Source: Chloroflexota bacterium (GTDB lineage: Bacteria; Chloroflexota; Anaerolineae; Aggregatilineales; J027). Taken from it: a DNA stretch of 64,000 bases. The first letter of the stretch is position 1, and each line of letters begins with the position of its first letter. A program made the translations under genes and the position numbers. The DNA is taken from contig JABFGB010000011.1 in assembly GCA_013112715.1 (NCBI GenBank), positions 62,001-126,000 on the forward strand. The letters run 5' to 3'. Positions 45,037 through 53,691 of this stretch are shown one piece after another. The notes beneath the pieces were generated by a model. It searched no databases and was not told the origin of the DNA. It saw only the letters and a program-made list of their open reading frames with translations.

Positions 45037-46560
45037 CTAGCCACGTATCCCTTCGTAGCGCGAAATCCATTTCCAGTTGGAGGTATCACGCGCATTGCGT
45101 TTGACGATCTGGGCCGCCTGCTGCCGATTGGCATGTTCAACGAGGGCAGCCAAAATCGCTGCGACGTCGGGACGGAGGGTAGTAGATTCTTCCTGCATGA
45201 CAAACTGATCCTCGACAAATTTGGTGTCGAAGCGGCCCGCCAAAAAGCGCTGACTATCGAGCAGGGTTTGATGGAAGGGGATATTGGTTTTTAGTCCCAT
45301 AATTTTGTATTCGTCCAATGCACGACGCATTCGTAGCAAAGCCGCACCACGCGATTCACCCCAACAAATCAATTTTGCCAGCATCGAATCATAGTACGGC
45401 GTGACTTCATAACCCTCATAGATGCCACTGTCCACCCGCACACCGGGGCCGCTGGGGGCCATATAGGTTGAGATACGGCCAGCGGAAGGCATAAAGTTGT
45501 TATAGGGGTCTTCGGCGTTGATACGACACTCGATGGCATGACCATTGATTTTGACTTCCTCTTGCGTCAGACCGAGTTTGCGTCCGCGTGCAATACGGAT
45601 TTGTTCTTTAATCAAGTCCACCCCTGTAACGAGTTCAGTAACGGGGTGCTCCACTTGAATACGGGTGTTCATTTCCATGAAATAATAATTGCGGTCTTTA
45701 TCCACAAGGCATTCAATCGTGCCGGCGCCAACATAGCTGACTGCTTGGGCGGCCTGTACCCCCATATGGCCCATCGCAGCACGTAATTCATCATCCACGA
45801 AGACACTAGGGGCTTCTTCCACCAATTTCTGGTGACGGCGCTGGATGCTGCATTCACGTTCACACAAGTGGATCACATTGCCAAAATGATCGGCCAATAC
45901 CTGAATTTCAATATGGCGGGCATTTTCGACAAGACGTTCGACGTATACCCGGCCATCACCAAAGGCATTGAGGGCTTCGCGGCGGGCTGATTCCAGTGCG
46001 GCGGGGAGTTCCTCTTGGCTGCGAACAACCCGCATCCCTTTGCCACCCCCACCCGCTGCCGCTTTGAGCAGCAGGGGATAACCGATGATATGGTGGGCGG
46101 CGCTCATCAATTCTTCGTCAGAGAGGCCGGGTTCGGTGCCGGGAATGACCGGGACACCAGCGGCTTTCATACGTTCGCGGGCTGCTTCTTTGTCCCCCAT
46201 CGCATTAATCGCCGAAGGAGGTGGGCCAATCCAGACTAATCCTTCATCCATAACAGCCTGTGCAAAAGGGGCGCGTTCGCTCAAAAAACCATAACCGGGG
46301 TGAACGGCGTCTACTCCGGCGCGTTTGGCAACATCAATGAGTTTTTCAATATTTAAGTAACTTTCACGCGGGGCAGGTGGCCCAATATGATAGGCTTCAT
46401 CAGCATGGCGTACATGCAGCGATTCACGATCCACATCTGAATAAACCGCGACGGTTTGAATCCCCAGTTCGCGGCAGGCGCGAATAATGCGAATGGCAAT
46501 CTCCCCTCGATTGGCAATCAGAATTTTCTTAATATTAATCACTGGCATCTGGTCGGTCAT
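45037..46560 (-). CDS. accC: Biotin carboxylase subunit of acetyl-CoA carboxylase
   Basis: A 507-residue ATP-grasp enzyme. KILIANRGEIAIRIIRACRELGI is the biotin carboxylase N-domain start. LLKAAAGGGGKGMRVVRS is the ATP-binding glycine-rich loop, and ECSIQRRHQKLVEEAP, MNTRIQVEHPVTELVTGVDL and ECRINAEDP are all typical. It extends to residue 507 with a 50-residue tail (VAAILAALVEHANRQQAAQIVK) that is not a biotin carrier domain. AccB must therefore be encoded elsewhere. Other carboxylases with a separate biotin carboxylase, such as propionyl-CoA carboxylase, cannot be excluded. AAAGGAAA precedes the ATG. Confidence 0.92.
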   Translation of the reverse strand: MTDQMPVINIKKILIANRGEIAIRIIRACRELGIQTVAVYSDVDRESLHVRHADEAYHIGPPAPRESYLNIEKLIDVAKRAGVDAVHPGYGFLSERAPFAQAVMDEGLVWIGPPPSAINAMGDKEAARERMKAAGVPVIPGTEPGLSDEELMSAAHHIIGYPLLLKAAAGGGGKGMRVVRSQEELPAALESARREALNAFGDGRVYVERLVENARHIEIQVLADHFGNVIHLCERECSIQRRHQKLVEEAPSVFVDDELRAAMGHMGVQAAQAVSYVGAGTIECLVDKDRNYYFMEMNTRIQVEHPVTELVTGVDLIKEQIRIARGRKLGLTQEEVKINGHAIECRINAEDPYNNFMPSAGRISTYMAPSGPGVRVDSGIYEGYEVTPYYDSMLAKLICWGESRGAALLRMRRALDEYKIMGLKTNIPFHQTLLDSQRFLAGRFDTKFVEDQFVMQEESTTLRPDVAAILAALVEHANRQQAAQIVKRNARDTSNWKWISRYEGIRG

Positions 46561-46586
46561 AAAAATTTCCTTTGCGTAGGCCAGAA

Positions 46587-47186
46587 TTAAGCCTTTTTAG
46601 TAGGTACGGTCTCCGTAATAGTGATTTGTTTGGGCGAAGTCAGGCTGTGGCGCTGCAAGATTTCCCCCGATTTGGAGTTGACCCGCAAAATAAGCAAGCC
46701 TTCGTCTTTAATCGCATTGAGTTCATTAATCAGGGTAGCCCATTCACCATCAGCCTGCGAGGGTTCAATAGGACGTTCGACACGCATCTGAAAGTAACTC
46801 AACATACGATAGAAATCCCACACCCACATCATTTGGGTATGGAGGGCACGATCATTACTCGCCCAAACCGTTTTTTCCTCAGGGGCATGGTGGGTACGCC
46901 AAAAGGTGATTTGATGTGTCACTGCTGTCGTATTTTCCCATGCCGATTTGATTTCAAAGCTAGCATGGAGATTTTGAGGACTATTGTGACCTTCGGGGAT
47001 TCCTTTGACATAGCGCAACGGGCCCGTCGGGCCATACCGCAGGAAGTTTTCCGTACCGACCACATCAAGGGAGGCAAATGTAATGATTTCGAGCATGTGC
47101 GCCGAAGCATTGGGGTTTGGCGGGGCAGCAGGATTCTCACTTTTAGTCTCGTGTTTCTCAGCTTTTGAGGTTACTTTATCCGCCAT
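46587..47186 (-). CDS. Hypothetical protein, 199 residues
   Basis: I do not recognise the family. It is preceded by AAGGATAAG and a plausible promoter, and it ends 26 bases before accC, so it is probably the first gene of the accC operon. The N-terminus is a charged, Pro/Asn-rich segment (VTSKAEKHETKSENPAAPPNP), then an alpha-beta domain (IITFASLDVVGTENFLRYG, ALHTQMMWVWDFYRMLSYF). The C-terminus has NSKSGEILQRHSLTSPKQITI. An equally long open frame on the other strand (46572-47168) was considered and set aside, because it lacks a ribosome site and coding-like pattern. Confidence 0.65.
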   Translation of the reverse strand: MADKVTSKAEKHETKSENPAAPPNPNASAHMLEIITFASLDVVGTENFLRYGPTGPLRYVKGIPEGHNSPQNLHASFEIKSAWENTTAVTHQITFWRTHHAPEEKTVWASNDRALHTQMMWVWDFYRMLSYFQMRVERPIEPSQADGEWATLINELNAIKDEGLLILRVNSKSGEILQRHSLTSPKQITITETVPTKKA

Positions 47187-47223
47187 ATCTTATCCTTAAA
47201 TCCGTTTCCTCGAACAACAAGTT

Positions 47224-47229
47224 ATTATA
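47224..47229 (-). promoter_or_regulatory. Promoter (-10 box) of the accC operon
   Basis: A perfect TATAAT on the minus strand at 47229-47224, about 38 bases before the ATG of the 46587 gene. No convincing -35 hexamer was seen at 16-18 bases (ACTGCA at 17). Confidence 0.42.
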
Positions 47230-47383
47230 ACAAGGCAAGCATAAAATGCAGTGATACAGAAAATTTCTATATACTGCACATCCTTTCCAAGTATTCGATT
47301 GGTCGGGTTGGTCACAAGCAGAGTCTCACATACAATACAGGTGATACGACACGGATGAGACTTTGTGAGACAACGCGAGGTGA

Positions 47384-47659
47384 TTAGAAGGCGGCTTCGT
47401 CCGAGAATGAGTCGTTGTTGTCGCGCAGGCGATAAGTGATGCGGCCACGATTCAGATCATATTCGCTGAGTTCGAGTCGGACGCGATCTCCCAGCAAAAT
47501 ACGAATATAGTGTTTGCGCATCCGGCCAGCAAGATAGGCCAATACTTTGTGACCGTTTTCGAGTTCGACCATAAATTGGGTGTTGGGCAGCGCTTCAACG
47601 ACTGTGCCTTCCACGAGAATTTTAGATCCTTCTTTAGTAGCTTTTTCTTTTTTCGCCAT
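47384..47659 (-). CDS. infA: Translation initiation factor IF-1
   Basis: A 91-residue protein. Its core is the S1-like OB fold of IF-1: [62 protein letters not shown], with a short basic lead ([13 protein letters not shown]) and a C-terminal extension ([12 protein letters not shown]) that the usual 72-residue protein lacks. GGAGAGG precedes the ATG. IF-1 occupies the A site of the 30S subunit in initiation. The gene is downstream of rpsU, with a terminator between. Confidence 0.95.
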   Translation of the reverse strand: MAKKEKATKEGSKILVEGTVVEALPNTQFMVELENGHKVLAYLAGRMRKHYIRILLGDRVRLELSEYDLNRGRITYRLRDNNDSFSDEAAF

Positions 47660-47750
47660 AACCTCTCCATGAAGCGGATAAATATGCGTACATTGCTATC
47701 ATACATCTAGTTAATCGGTTGGGTCAATGGGTTTAGCGCACAAAATAGCC

Positions 47751-47790
47751 TAAAAAGCGCAGCCCTAAAAAATATTTTTAAGACTGCGCT
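47751..47790 (-). terminator. Terminator after rpsU
   Basis: On the minus strand AGCGCAG (47790-47784) pairs with CTGCGCT (47762-47756), and the inner CTTAAAAA/TTTTTTAG bases extend it. TTTTAGG follows. It lies 29 bases after the rpsU stop. Confidence 0.75.
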
Positions 47791-47818
47791 GTTGATGTCC
47801 CGTTTAGGAAGCGGTCAA

Positions 47819-48019
47819 TCAGATGCCATTAATCTTGCGTTGTTTGCGGCGGGCACGACGGACGGCCTTCTTCTTTTGGATGCGACGGAGTTCGCTCTTG
47901 GACACGTACCAGCGCTTGCGGCGGACGGTGCTCAAGACCCCATCTTTGGCGATTTGTTTGCGGAATCGCTTCAGCAGTGCTTCCTGCGATTCTCCCGGAC
48001 GGAGGTCAACTTGCGACAT
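47819..48019 (-). CDS. rpsU: 30S ribosomal protein bS21
   Basis: A 66-residue basic protein: MSQVDLRPGESQEALLKRF, then RKRWYVSKSELRRIQKKKAVRRARR. The spacing and composition are those of bS21, with the Arg-rich helical end. GGGGGG lies upstream of the ATG. It follows the S1-domain gene by 94 bases on the same strand, so S1, bS21 and IF-1 form a translation-related cluster. Confidence 0.95.
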   Translation of the reverse strand: MSQVDLRPGESQEALLKRFRKQIAKDGVLSTVRRKRWYVSKSELRRIQKKKAVRRARRKQRKINGI

Positions 48020-48113
48020 ACTGCTTCACCCCCCTTCATCAAGGGCTATTCAGGCAAACAGCAGGCAAAAGAGTCTATGCTCTTCTGACCTGCTGAAATT
48101 TACATTATGGGGA

Positions 48114-49400
48114 TTACGCACCAACAGGGGCGGCATCTTCCAGATCTTCGGTTTCGGATTCTAGCGCATCGTAGGTGGATTCGCCAGATTCAGTTTCGGC
48201 ATATTGGGCATTTGCCAGTGCCCCGGGCCGCAGGCCGATGCTGTCTGGATCCATATCATGTTCATTGGCCCAATTGATGCGTTCACTCTCGGTAACTTCC
48301 TTGAAGCTCAGGCCGAGGCGTTGGCGGTCAGATTCCATGCTGATGATACGCAGAAGGAGTTTTTGACCGCTAGAAATGAGATGTTCGACATTGGTGGGGG
48401 GTGGGCTGGCAATCTGGCTGCTGTGGAGTAGGGCTTCGATGCCGGGTTCAAGGCGGATGAATGCGCCGAATTGCGCGACACGGCTAACTTCACCCAAAAC
48501 CAACTGCCCGATATGATACAGTTCTTCAATTTGCGCCCAAGGATTGGGTTGCAGGCGCTTGAGCGAGAGGCCGATACGCTTGCCCTCTTGGTCGAGATTT
48601 AGGACATACACGCGCACCTTGTCGCCAACCTGCACCACTTCACGGGGGTGACGAACACGATGCCACGCCAGTTCGCTAATGTGAATCAGGCCATCAGCCC
48701 CGCCAAGATCAACGAACGCGCCGAAATCGCGCAGACCGGAGACGACGCCTTCACAAATCGCGCCTTCTTTGAGTTCGGTGAGCAGTTTGTCTTTGTGGGC
48801 AGTGCGTTGTTCACGCATGGCTTCGCGTTGGCTAAAGACCAAACGACGGCGCTTGCGATTGACTTCGATAATTTTGACCATGATCGGCTGACTGACCAGT
48901 TTTTGCATATAGTCTTTGCGGTCATCTTCCGAAAGGCCACGCGGCAAATCCATGACATGGCTGGCGGGCACAAAACCACGCAGATTCCCAAAGGGAACAA
49001 TAATGCCACCCCGGTTGGCCTCAGCGACATAGCCCTTCCAGACATCGCCGCTGTCCATAATCTTTTGGGCGTTCGTCCAGTCTTCGGCTTGCATCGCCTG
49101 TGAGACGGAGACCAGCAGATTCCCGTCTTGGTCTTCCATACGGGTAATCATGACCATGACTTCTTGGCCGACATTGAAATCCGATTCGCGCTGAAGGCGA
49201 TCAATATCCTGTCGGGAGACAAATCCATCATTTTTCATACCGATGTCAACCAACATGCCATGCTGGTCAACCGACAACACTGTGCCAGAAACAATATCAC
49301 CCCGTTCTGGCAAGCCCTTTTTAAAGGACTCTTCAAGCAGTGCCGCAAAATCCATTATCTCATTGTCGAACTTATTTCCCATTGTGGGAGATTTCTCCAT
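48114..49400 (-). CDS. Four-S1-domain RNA-binding protein (ribosomal protein S1-like), copy 2
   Basis: A 428-residue protein with four S1 domains, starting near residues 32 (ERGDIVSGTVLSVDQHGMLV), 120 (GDVWKGYVAEANRGGIIV), 205 (GAICEGVVSGLRDFGAFVDLGGADGLIHISELAWHRV) and 290 (GQLVLGEVSRVAQFGAFIRL). It ends in an acidic tail. The arrangement equals that of Gram-positive S1-like proteins. It is a paralogue of the 49725 gene upstream. An alternative start exists at 49382 (ATG preceded by GGAGA...). Before the start lies TTCGTATAA, also found before the other copy. Confidence 0.9.
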   Translation of the reverse strand: MEKSPTMGNKFDNEIMDFAALLEESFKKGLPERGDIVSGTVLSVDQHGMLVDIGMKNDGFVSRQDIDRLQRESDFNVGQEVMVMITRMEDQDGNLLVSVSQAMQAEDWTNAQKIMDSGDVWKGYVAEANRGGIIVPFGNLRGFVPASHVMDLPRGLSEDDRKDYMQKLVSQPIMVKIIEVNRKRRRLVFSQREAMREQRTAHKDKLLTELKEGAICEGVVSGLRDFGAFVDLGGADGLIHISELAWHRVRHPREVVQVGDKVRVYVLNLDQEGKRIGLSLKRLQPNPWAQIEELYHIGQLVLGEVSRVAQFGAFIRLEPGIEALLHSSQIASPPPTNVEHLISSGQKLLLRIISMESDRQRLGLSFKEVTESERINWANEHDMDPDSIGLRPGALANAQYAETESGESTYDALESETEDLEDAAPVGA

Positions 49401-49461
49401 ACACGTCCCTACTTATACGAACGTTATCAAAAACTTGCTCTGGGTATGAACAAGCCTAAAA

Positions 49462-49502
49462 AACGGCATCTTGTCGGTGGGGACTAACCAACTAGAGCCG
49501 TT
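49462..49502. terminator. Hairpin between the S1 genes
   Basis: AACGGC (49462-49467) pairs with GCCGTT (49497-49502), with inner TTG/CAA and GGT/ACC pairs. The minus strand continues with TTTTTAGG, a terminator-like U-run. It could end the first S1 transcript or act as a leader structure of the second. The remaining part of 49401-49724 (324 bases) shows nothing else recognisable except the TTCGTATAA element at 49413-49421. Confidence 0.5.
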
Positions 49503-49724
49503 CTTTTGTCAGAATTACGATTCAAGAAACCGCGATGAAACGGTGTTGAACAGAAAAGAATTAAAAACAACAGAACTTAACTCGCGCCGAAACGCGCCCC
49601 TTTCAAATTTGACTGGCAGGATTTTAATCCGCGATTTCCTACCTGTCAAACCTGATTTTAACCAATTGAGGCGAAATTTTCTGTCGGCACTCGCAAAAAA
49701 TCTAATATTTTAAGTGCGGCTCGC

Positions 49725-50993
49725 TTATTCCGCTGCTGGTTCATCGTTTTCTTCAGCGCTTTCGGCAGTTTCGAGTGGCTCGCTAGGTTCGCTAGGTTGT
49801 TCGAGCGCAGCTTCCTCACCGGCTGGATTTTGTTCTGTACCCCAACGCTGCGTAAATCCAACTCGGCGGCGTTCTGGTTCTAGGCGGCTGATGCGTAACT
49901 GTAAACGATCACCCTTTTTGACATAACTGTAGGGTTCTTTGAGTGTGCCATCACCCATTTCGCTGAGATGCAGGAGGCCTTCAAGACCGTCATCTAGGGC
50001 AATGAACGCGCCGAAGTCTACAACATTGGTAACAGTGCCTTCGACCAACTGGCCTTCGTGATAGGTTTCGATAGCATTGGCCCAAGGGTCTTTGAGCAGG
50101 CGCTTGCGACTGAGAGCAATACGGTTGGTGTCGCGGTCAAGGCTGAGAATATAGACCTTGATGACATCGCCGACATTGAGCACATCACGCGGATGATCTA
50201 CCCGATGCCATGCCAGTTCGGATACGTGGATAAGGCCATCTGCACCACCCAAATTGACAAACGCACCAAAATCGCGCAGACCCGTTACGGTGCCGTCCAC
50301 TTCGTCGCCCTCTTTGAGTTCGGACAGCAGTTTGGCTTTTTGTTGGGCACGGGCTTCGCGTTGGGCTTCTCGTTCAGAAAAAATTAAACGGCGGCGGTCT
50401 GGATTAACTTCAATAACTTTGACAGTCAGGGTCTGGCGCGTATCTTTTAGTCCGTCTAGAGCATCGCGGCGGTCAGTGGATTGTAACCCGGGCGATACAG
50501 TGACCATATGGGAAGAGGGAATGAAACCTTCCAGCCGATTCCAACGCACCAAAACGCCTCCGCGATTGTGACCGACGACTTCAACATTGACTACTTCCTC
50601 CGTCTTCATCAATTCGGCGGCTTTTTCCCAATCGTATTGTTGGAGGCCCATATTGATGCTTACAATGAGGTTGCCGTCACTGTCACGAGTTTGCAGAACA
50701 TATACTGGAACTTCTTGCCCGACTTTCAACGAACTGCGGAAAGATGGATCAAGCCGCTCCATATCTTGGGAGGTGACGATACCATCTTGTTTCGCCCCTA
50801 AATCCACGATAATTTCATTGCGGTCAATCTGCATGATGATGGCATTGCGGATTTCCCCACGACGCGGAGGCTTATAGTCATAGGAAGACTCCTCCAGCAG
50901 TTCCAAGAAACTATTGTGCGCCTCGTCGTTCTCGGAATGGTTGGGAGTCGGAGGAACTTCTTGTGACGGCTGGTTGTTTTTATCAATACCCAT
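49725..50993 (-). CDS. Four-S1-domain RNA-binding protein (ribosomal protein S1-like), copy 1
   Basis: A 422-residue protein with four S1 domains starting near residues 44 (RRGEIRNAIIMQIDRNEIIV), 130 (EEVVNVEVVGHNRGGVLVRWNRLEGFIP), 215 (GDEVDGTVTGLRDFGAFVNLGGADGLIHVSELAWHRV) and 300 (GQLVEGTVTNVVDFGAFIALDDGLEGLLHL). It ends in a Glu-rich tail. Function by family: binds mRNA at the ribosome or acts as an RNA chaperone. The two S1 genes are adjacent paralogues. The ATG is preceded by a 5' region with a perfect 8-bp hairpin (51027-51048) and the shared TTCGTATAA. Confidence 0.9.
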   Translation of the reverse strand: MGIDKNNQPSQEVPPTPNHSENDEAHNSFLELLEESSYDYKPPRRGEIRNAIIMQIDRNEIIVDLGAKQDGIVTSQDMERLDPSFRSSLKVGQEVPVYVLQTRDSDGNLIVSINMGLQQYDWEKAAELMKTEEVVNVEVVGHNRGGVLVRWNRLEGFIPSSHMVTVSPGLQSTDRRDALDGLKDTRQTLTVKVIEVNPDRRRLIFSEREAQREARAQQKAKLLSELKEGDEVDGTVTGLRDFGAFVNLGGADGLIHVSELAWHRVDHPRDVLNVGDVIKVYILSLDRDTNRIALSRKRLLKDPWANAIETYHEGQLVEGTVTNVVDFGAFIALDDGLEGLLHLSEMGDGTLKEPYSYVKKGDRLQLRISRLEPERRRVGFTQRWGTEQNPAGEEAALEQPSEPSEPLETAESAEENDEPAAE

Positions 50994-51026
50994 TGATTTT
51001 GCTATACCACCTTGTTTATACGAATA

Positions 51027-51048
51027 TTTTCCGGCCCTTACCGGAAAA
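51027..51048 (-). promoter_or_regulatory. 5'-leader hairpin of S1 copy 1
   Basis: TTTTCCGG (51027-51034) and CCGGAAAA (51041-51048) are perfect inverted repeats with a 6-base loop, 34-55 bases upstream of the S1 start. No U-run follows, so it is not a terminator. Ribosomal-protein leaders often hold such structures for autogenous control. TTCGTATAA (minus strand of 51016-51024) follows at once. Confidence 0.5.
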
Positions 51049-51245
51049 GGCTACCACCAAGCAATAAGCTAATGGAAAGCACCCAAAATAAGTTTACCTT
51101 GCCATCCTATTTTCGTCAAAGAAAGTAAAGAGCGCAAACTTCGCTAATAGACGGGCATTTTGGTACAATCTCTCCCTTGAAATTTCATGCGGGGGCATGG
51201 AGGTATTGTAAAGATTTGATTTCGGCTGTAGCCTCTCCCAAACGA

Positions 51246-52160
51246 ATGCGAATCCATAGGACGCTGCTGCTTATTACATCGCTCATCTTGGCATTTTTAT
51301 ACTCCCCAGCTGCTGCGCAAGGCTCAGACCCTCAGTGGTTATTCGGTCAAGTTAATAACCTACGAGGCGGATTAGGGTTACATGCCTACGTCTGGAATGA
51401 TCAATTAGCCGCTGCTGCTCAACAACAAAGTGAATATATGGCGGCGACTGGACATATCAGCCATACCCAGTCCAATGGATCAACCCCGACCAGCCGAGCC
51501 GCAGCAAATGGTTACGGCGGAACGATGATTGCTGAAAACATCTATGGCGGTCTGATAGCCCAAGCGACAGATGCGTGGGCCTTTTGGGTAAATTCCGGTG
51601 TGCATTATGCGACGTTGACCAACTCGCGGAATAATGAAATTGGGATTGGTGCCTCAAAAGGGGAAAATGGAACCTTTTATGCCCTAGTGATCGGCTATCG
51701 GCGAGATGTGACCGCCCCGCCCGCCCCTGTACCCGTCAATAACAGTGGCGGAGAACAACCCGCCGCGCCTGCTGCTCCGGCTGCACCTCCCCCAACGGCA
51801 CGGCCACCGACCCGAACCTTTACCCCATCACCCACGATACCCACAGCCACCCCGACCATTACATGGACGCCAACCTTCACATGGACTCCCTCCCCAACGG
51901 ATACCGTGCCGCCGCCAACCGCAACTGGGATTCATTTACCAACGGCCCAAGTGGTGGCGATGCTGCCCTCGGCGACACAGGTTATTGTCAGCGTACCACC
52001 CAACGAAAATCCTCCCCCACTCACTCCCAAACTGGCTCGAAGGCAGGATAAGTCCGGGTTGGAGGTACAAAAACTACTGCCTGTGTTTTTGGTGGGGCAG
52101 GTTTTGCTGATTGGTATTGGGGTCTATTCTTTATTTTTCCGCAAATCGCGCCTGCGCTGA
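51246..52160 (+). CDS. Secreted CAP/SCP-domain protein with C-terminal anchor
   Basis: A 304-residue exported protein. Signal peptide: RIHRTLLLITSLILAFLYSP, cleaved near AAA-QG. The CAP domain is about residues 28-155, with LFGQVNNLRGGLGLHAYVWNDQLAAAAQ, HISHTQSNGSTPTSRAAANGYGG, AENIYGG and HYATLTNSRNNEIGIG. A Pro/Thr-rich linker (PTARPPTRTFTPSPTIPTATP) and a terminal hydrophobic helix (FLVGQVLLIGIGVYSLFF) with a basic end follow. The start is uncertain: a TTG at 51216 has GGAGG 12 bases upstream, while the ATG at 51246 gives the cleaner signal peptide. CAP proteins of bacteria have poorly known roles. Confidence 0.84.
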   Translation: MRIHRTLLLITSLILAFLYSPAAAQGSDPQWLFGQVNNLRGGLGLHAYVWNDQLAAAAQQQSEYMAATGHISHTQSNGSTPTSRAAANGYGGTMIAENIYGGLIAQATDAWAFWVNSGVHYATLTNSRNNEIGIGASKGENGTFYALVIGYRRDVTAPPAPVPVNNSGGEQPAAPAAPAAPPPTARPPTRTFTPSPTIPTATPTITWTPTFTWTPSPTDTVPPPTATGIHLPTAQVVAMLPSATQVIVSVPPNENPPPLTPKLARRQDKSGLEVQKLLPVFLVGQVLLIGIGVYSLFFRKSRLR

Positions 52161-52189
52161 AAAAGCGCACCTTTTAGGGTAGATAGATC

Positions 52190-53212
52190 ATGATTGAACC
52201 ACTGCATGTATTGATTACTCACAAGGTATCGGACGCATTGCTCGAACCTTTGCAAAATATATCGCCGCAAATTCGGCTGCATGTCCATCCGGCGAAACAG
52301 GGGTCAGAAGTGCCCGCCAAACTTTGGAAAGACGCTGATATTTTGTACACCACTGGGGCACTGCCTACCCCAAAAACCGAAACCCGCCTAAAGTGGATTC
52401 AGAGCCATTCAGCAGGGGTGGATGCGTTGCTGCTTCAACCGTTTTTTGAGGCCAATCCCGATGTTGTGTTGACGACCACCAGCGGTATCCATGCAACAAA
52501 TATGGGGGAGTATGTTCTGGGGATGATTTTGGCGTTGGGGCATCGTATTCCGACGATGTTGAAGTATCAAGCCAAAGCCGAATGGTCAGAGAAGCGCTAC
52601 AGCATATTTTTGCCACAGGAATTGCGAAATTCGACAGTGGGAATTTTGGGGTATGGCAGTTTGGGCCGTGAGGTAGCGCGTCTATGTAAGGCGTTTGGGG
52701 CTGAGGTGTTGGCGACCAAATTTAATGTCCGCCAAACAGCCGATGAGGGCTATACCTTAGAGGGAACGGGTGATCCGCAGGGCGAATTGTTTGATCGCCT
52801 TTATCCACCACAGGCTGCTGCTTTTATGGTCAAAGACTGTGATTTTGTCGTGATTACGTTACCATTGACTGAGGGGACACGTGGTAGTGTAGATGAGCAC
52901 GTCATCAACGCTATGAAACCGACGGCCTTCTTGATTAACGTGGGACGCGGCGGGGTCGTGGATGAAGCAGCGCTATTGGCAGCTTTGCAAGAGGGACGCA
53001 TTGCAGGGGCGGCCTTTGATGTTTTTGCCGAAGAACCCTTATCGGCTGAAAGCCCCCTTTGGAAAGCACCGAATTTTATCATCAGTCCACATATTTCCGG
53101 CAACACCGCGACCTATGATGAAAAAGCCGTGCGTGTCTTTGAGGAAAATTTGCGGCGGTATATTGAAAAACGGCCTTTGTTAAATGTGGTGGATCGCACC
53201 AAAGGATATTGA
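52190..53212 (+). CDS. D-isomer-specific 2-hydroxyacid dehydrogenase
   Basis: A 340-residue NAD-dependent dehydrogenase. GILGYGSLGREVARLCKAFG is the dinucleotide-binding motif. NVGRGGVVDEAALLAAL carries the catalytic Arg region, AFDVFAEEPLSAESPLW the Glu and SPHISGNT the His. NAD rather than NADP is likely from the general type, but the discriminating residue was not checked. The substrate is unknown; relatives act on phosphoglycerate, glyoxylate or other 2-keto acids. It follows the CAP gene by 29 bases on the same strand. Confidence 0.9.
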   Translation: MIEPLHVLITHKVSDALLEPLQNISPQIRLHVHPAKQGSEVPAKLWKDADILYTTGALPTPKTETRLKWIQSHSAGVDALLLQPFFEANPDVVLTTTSGIHATNMGEYVLGMILALGHRIPTMLKYQAKAEWSEKRYSIFLPQELRNSTVGILGYGSLGREVARLCKAFGAEVLATKFNVRQTADEGYTLEGTGDPQGELFDRLYPPQAAAFMVKDCDFVVITLPLTEGTRGSVDEHVINAMKPTAFLINVGRGGVVDEAALLAALQEGRIAGAAFDVFAEEPLSAESPLWKAPNFIISPHISGNTATYDEKAVRVFEENLRRYIEKRPLLNVVDRTKGY

Positions 53213-53326
53213 TACCCGCAACTTTCTGAACAGAGTCTACGTATTGAGGTATAGAAGCGCAGCAATGCGCCCATGAGGTTTATGTATCGTCAATATGATT
53301 TAGCTTCGTGTGAGGAGTGAGGGAAG

Positions 53327-53638
53327 ATGACCGATCAGACCCAACAAGAAGATGTGCGCCAAAATCAGGAAAGCCCTGAAGACCCTATGAAGGCGTTTTT
53401 GCATCACCAACGCTTGGCTTTTGAGGAATTTGGCAAGGCGATTGAATCGCTCCTGCCGCCTGATTTTCGTGAACATACCCGCAAGGCCAGTCAGTCGTTT
53501 ATGGAATCCTTCAAATCGCTGTTTGATGCCGCCAAAGCTGATATTGACCAGATGATGCAGCGCCAGCGCAATCAAAAATCGGCGGAAGGCGAAACCGAAG
53601 GCCCCGGCGAAACGAAGGTCAAAGTAGACATCCAGTAA
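53327..53638 (+). CDS. Small helical hypothetical protein, 103 residues
   Basis: No family recognised. The protein is hydrophilic and largely helical: charged ends (MTDQTQQEDVRQNQESPEDP at the start, EGETEGPGETKVKVDIQ at the end) around FLHHQRLAFEEFGKAIESLL and QSFMESFKSLFDAAKADIDQMMQ. A GAGGAG-type site (GAGGAGTGAGGGAAG) precedes the ATG. It has no signal or membrane segment. It resembles small phasin- or stress-type helical proteins only in a general way. Confidence 0.58.
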   Translation: MTDQTQQEDVRQNQESPEDPMKAFLHHQRLAFEEFGKAIESLLPPDFREHTRKASQSFMESFKSLFDAAKADIDQMMQRQRNQKSAEGETEGPGETKVKVDIQ

Positions 53639-53691
53639 ACGGCCCGACCTCGCAAGGGCAGGTGAAGTGTTGCCTGCCCTATCAAAATCCC

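Noticed and set aside
46572..47168. A 198-codon plus-strand frame antiparallel to the 46587 gene
   Set aside because: It lacks a ribosome site and an ATG start, its translation has no domain-like pattern, and the minus-strand frame has AAGGATAAG, a promoter and an operon position before accC.
53656..53679. Terminator between the 53327 and 53692 genes
   Set aside because: GGGCAGG/CCTGCCC pairs well, but neither strand has a U-run after it, so it is only noted as a hairpin.
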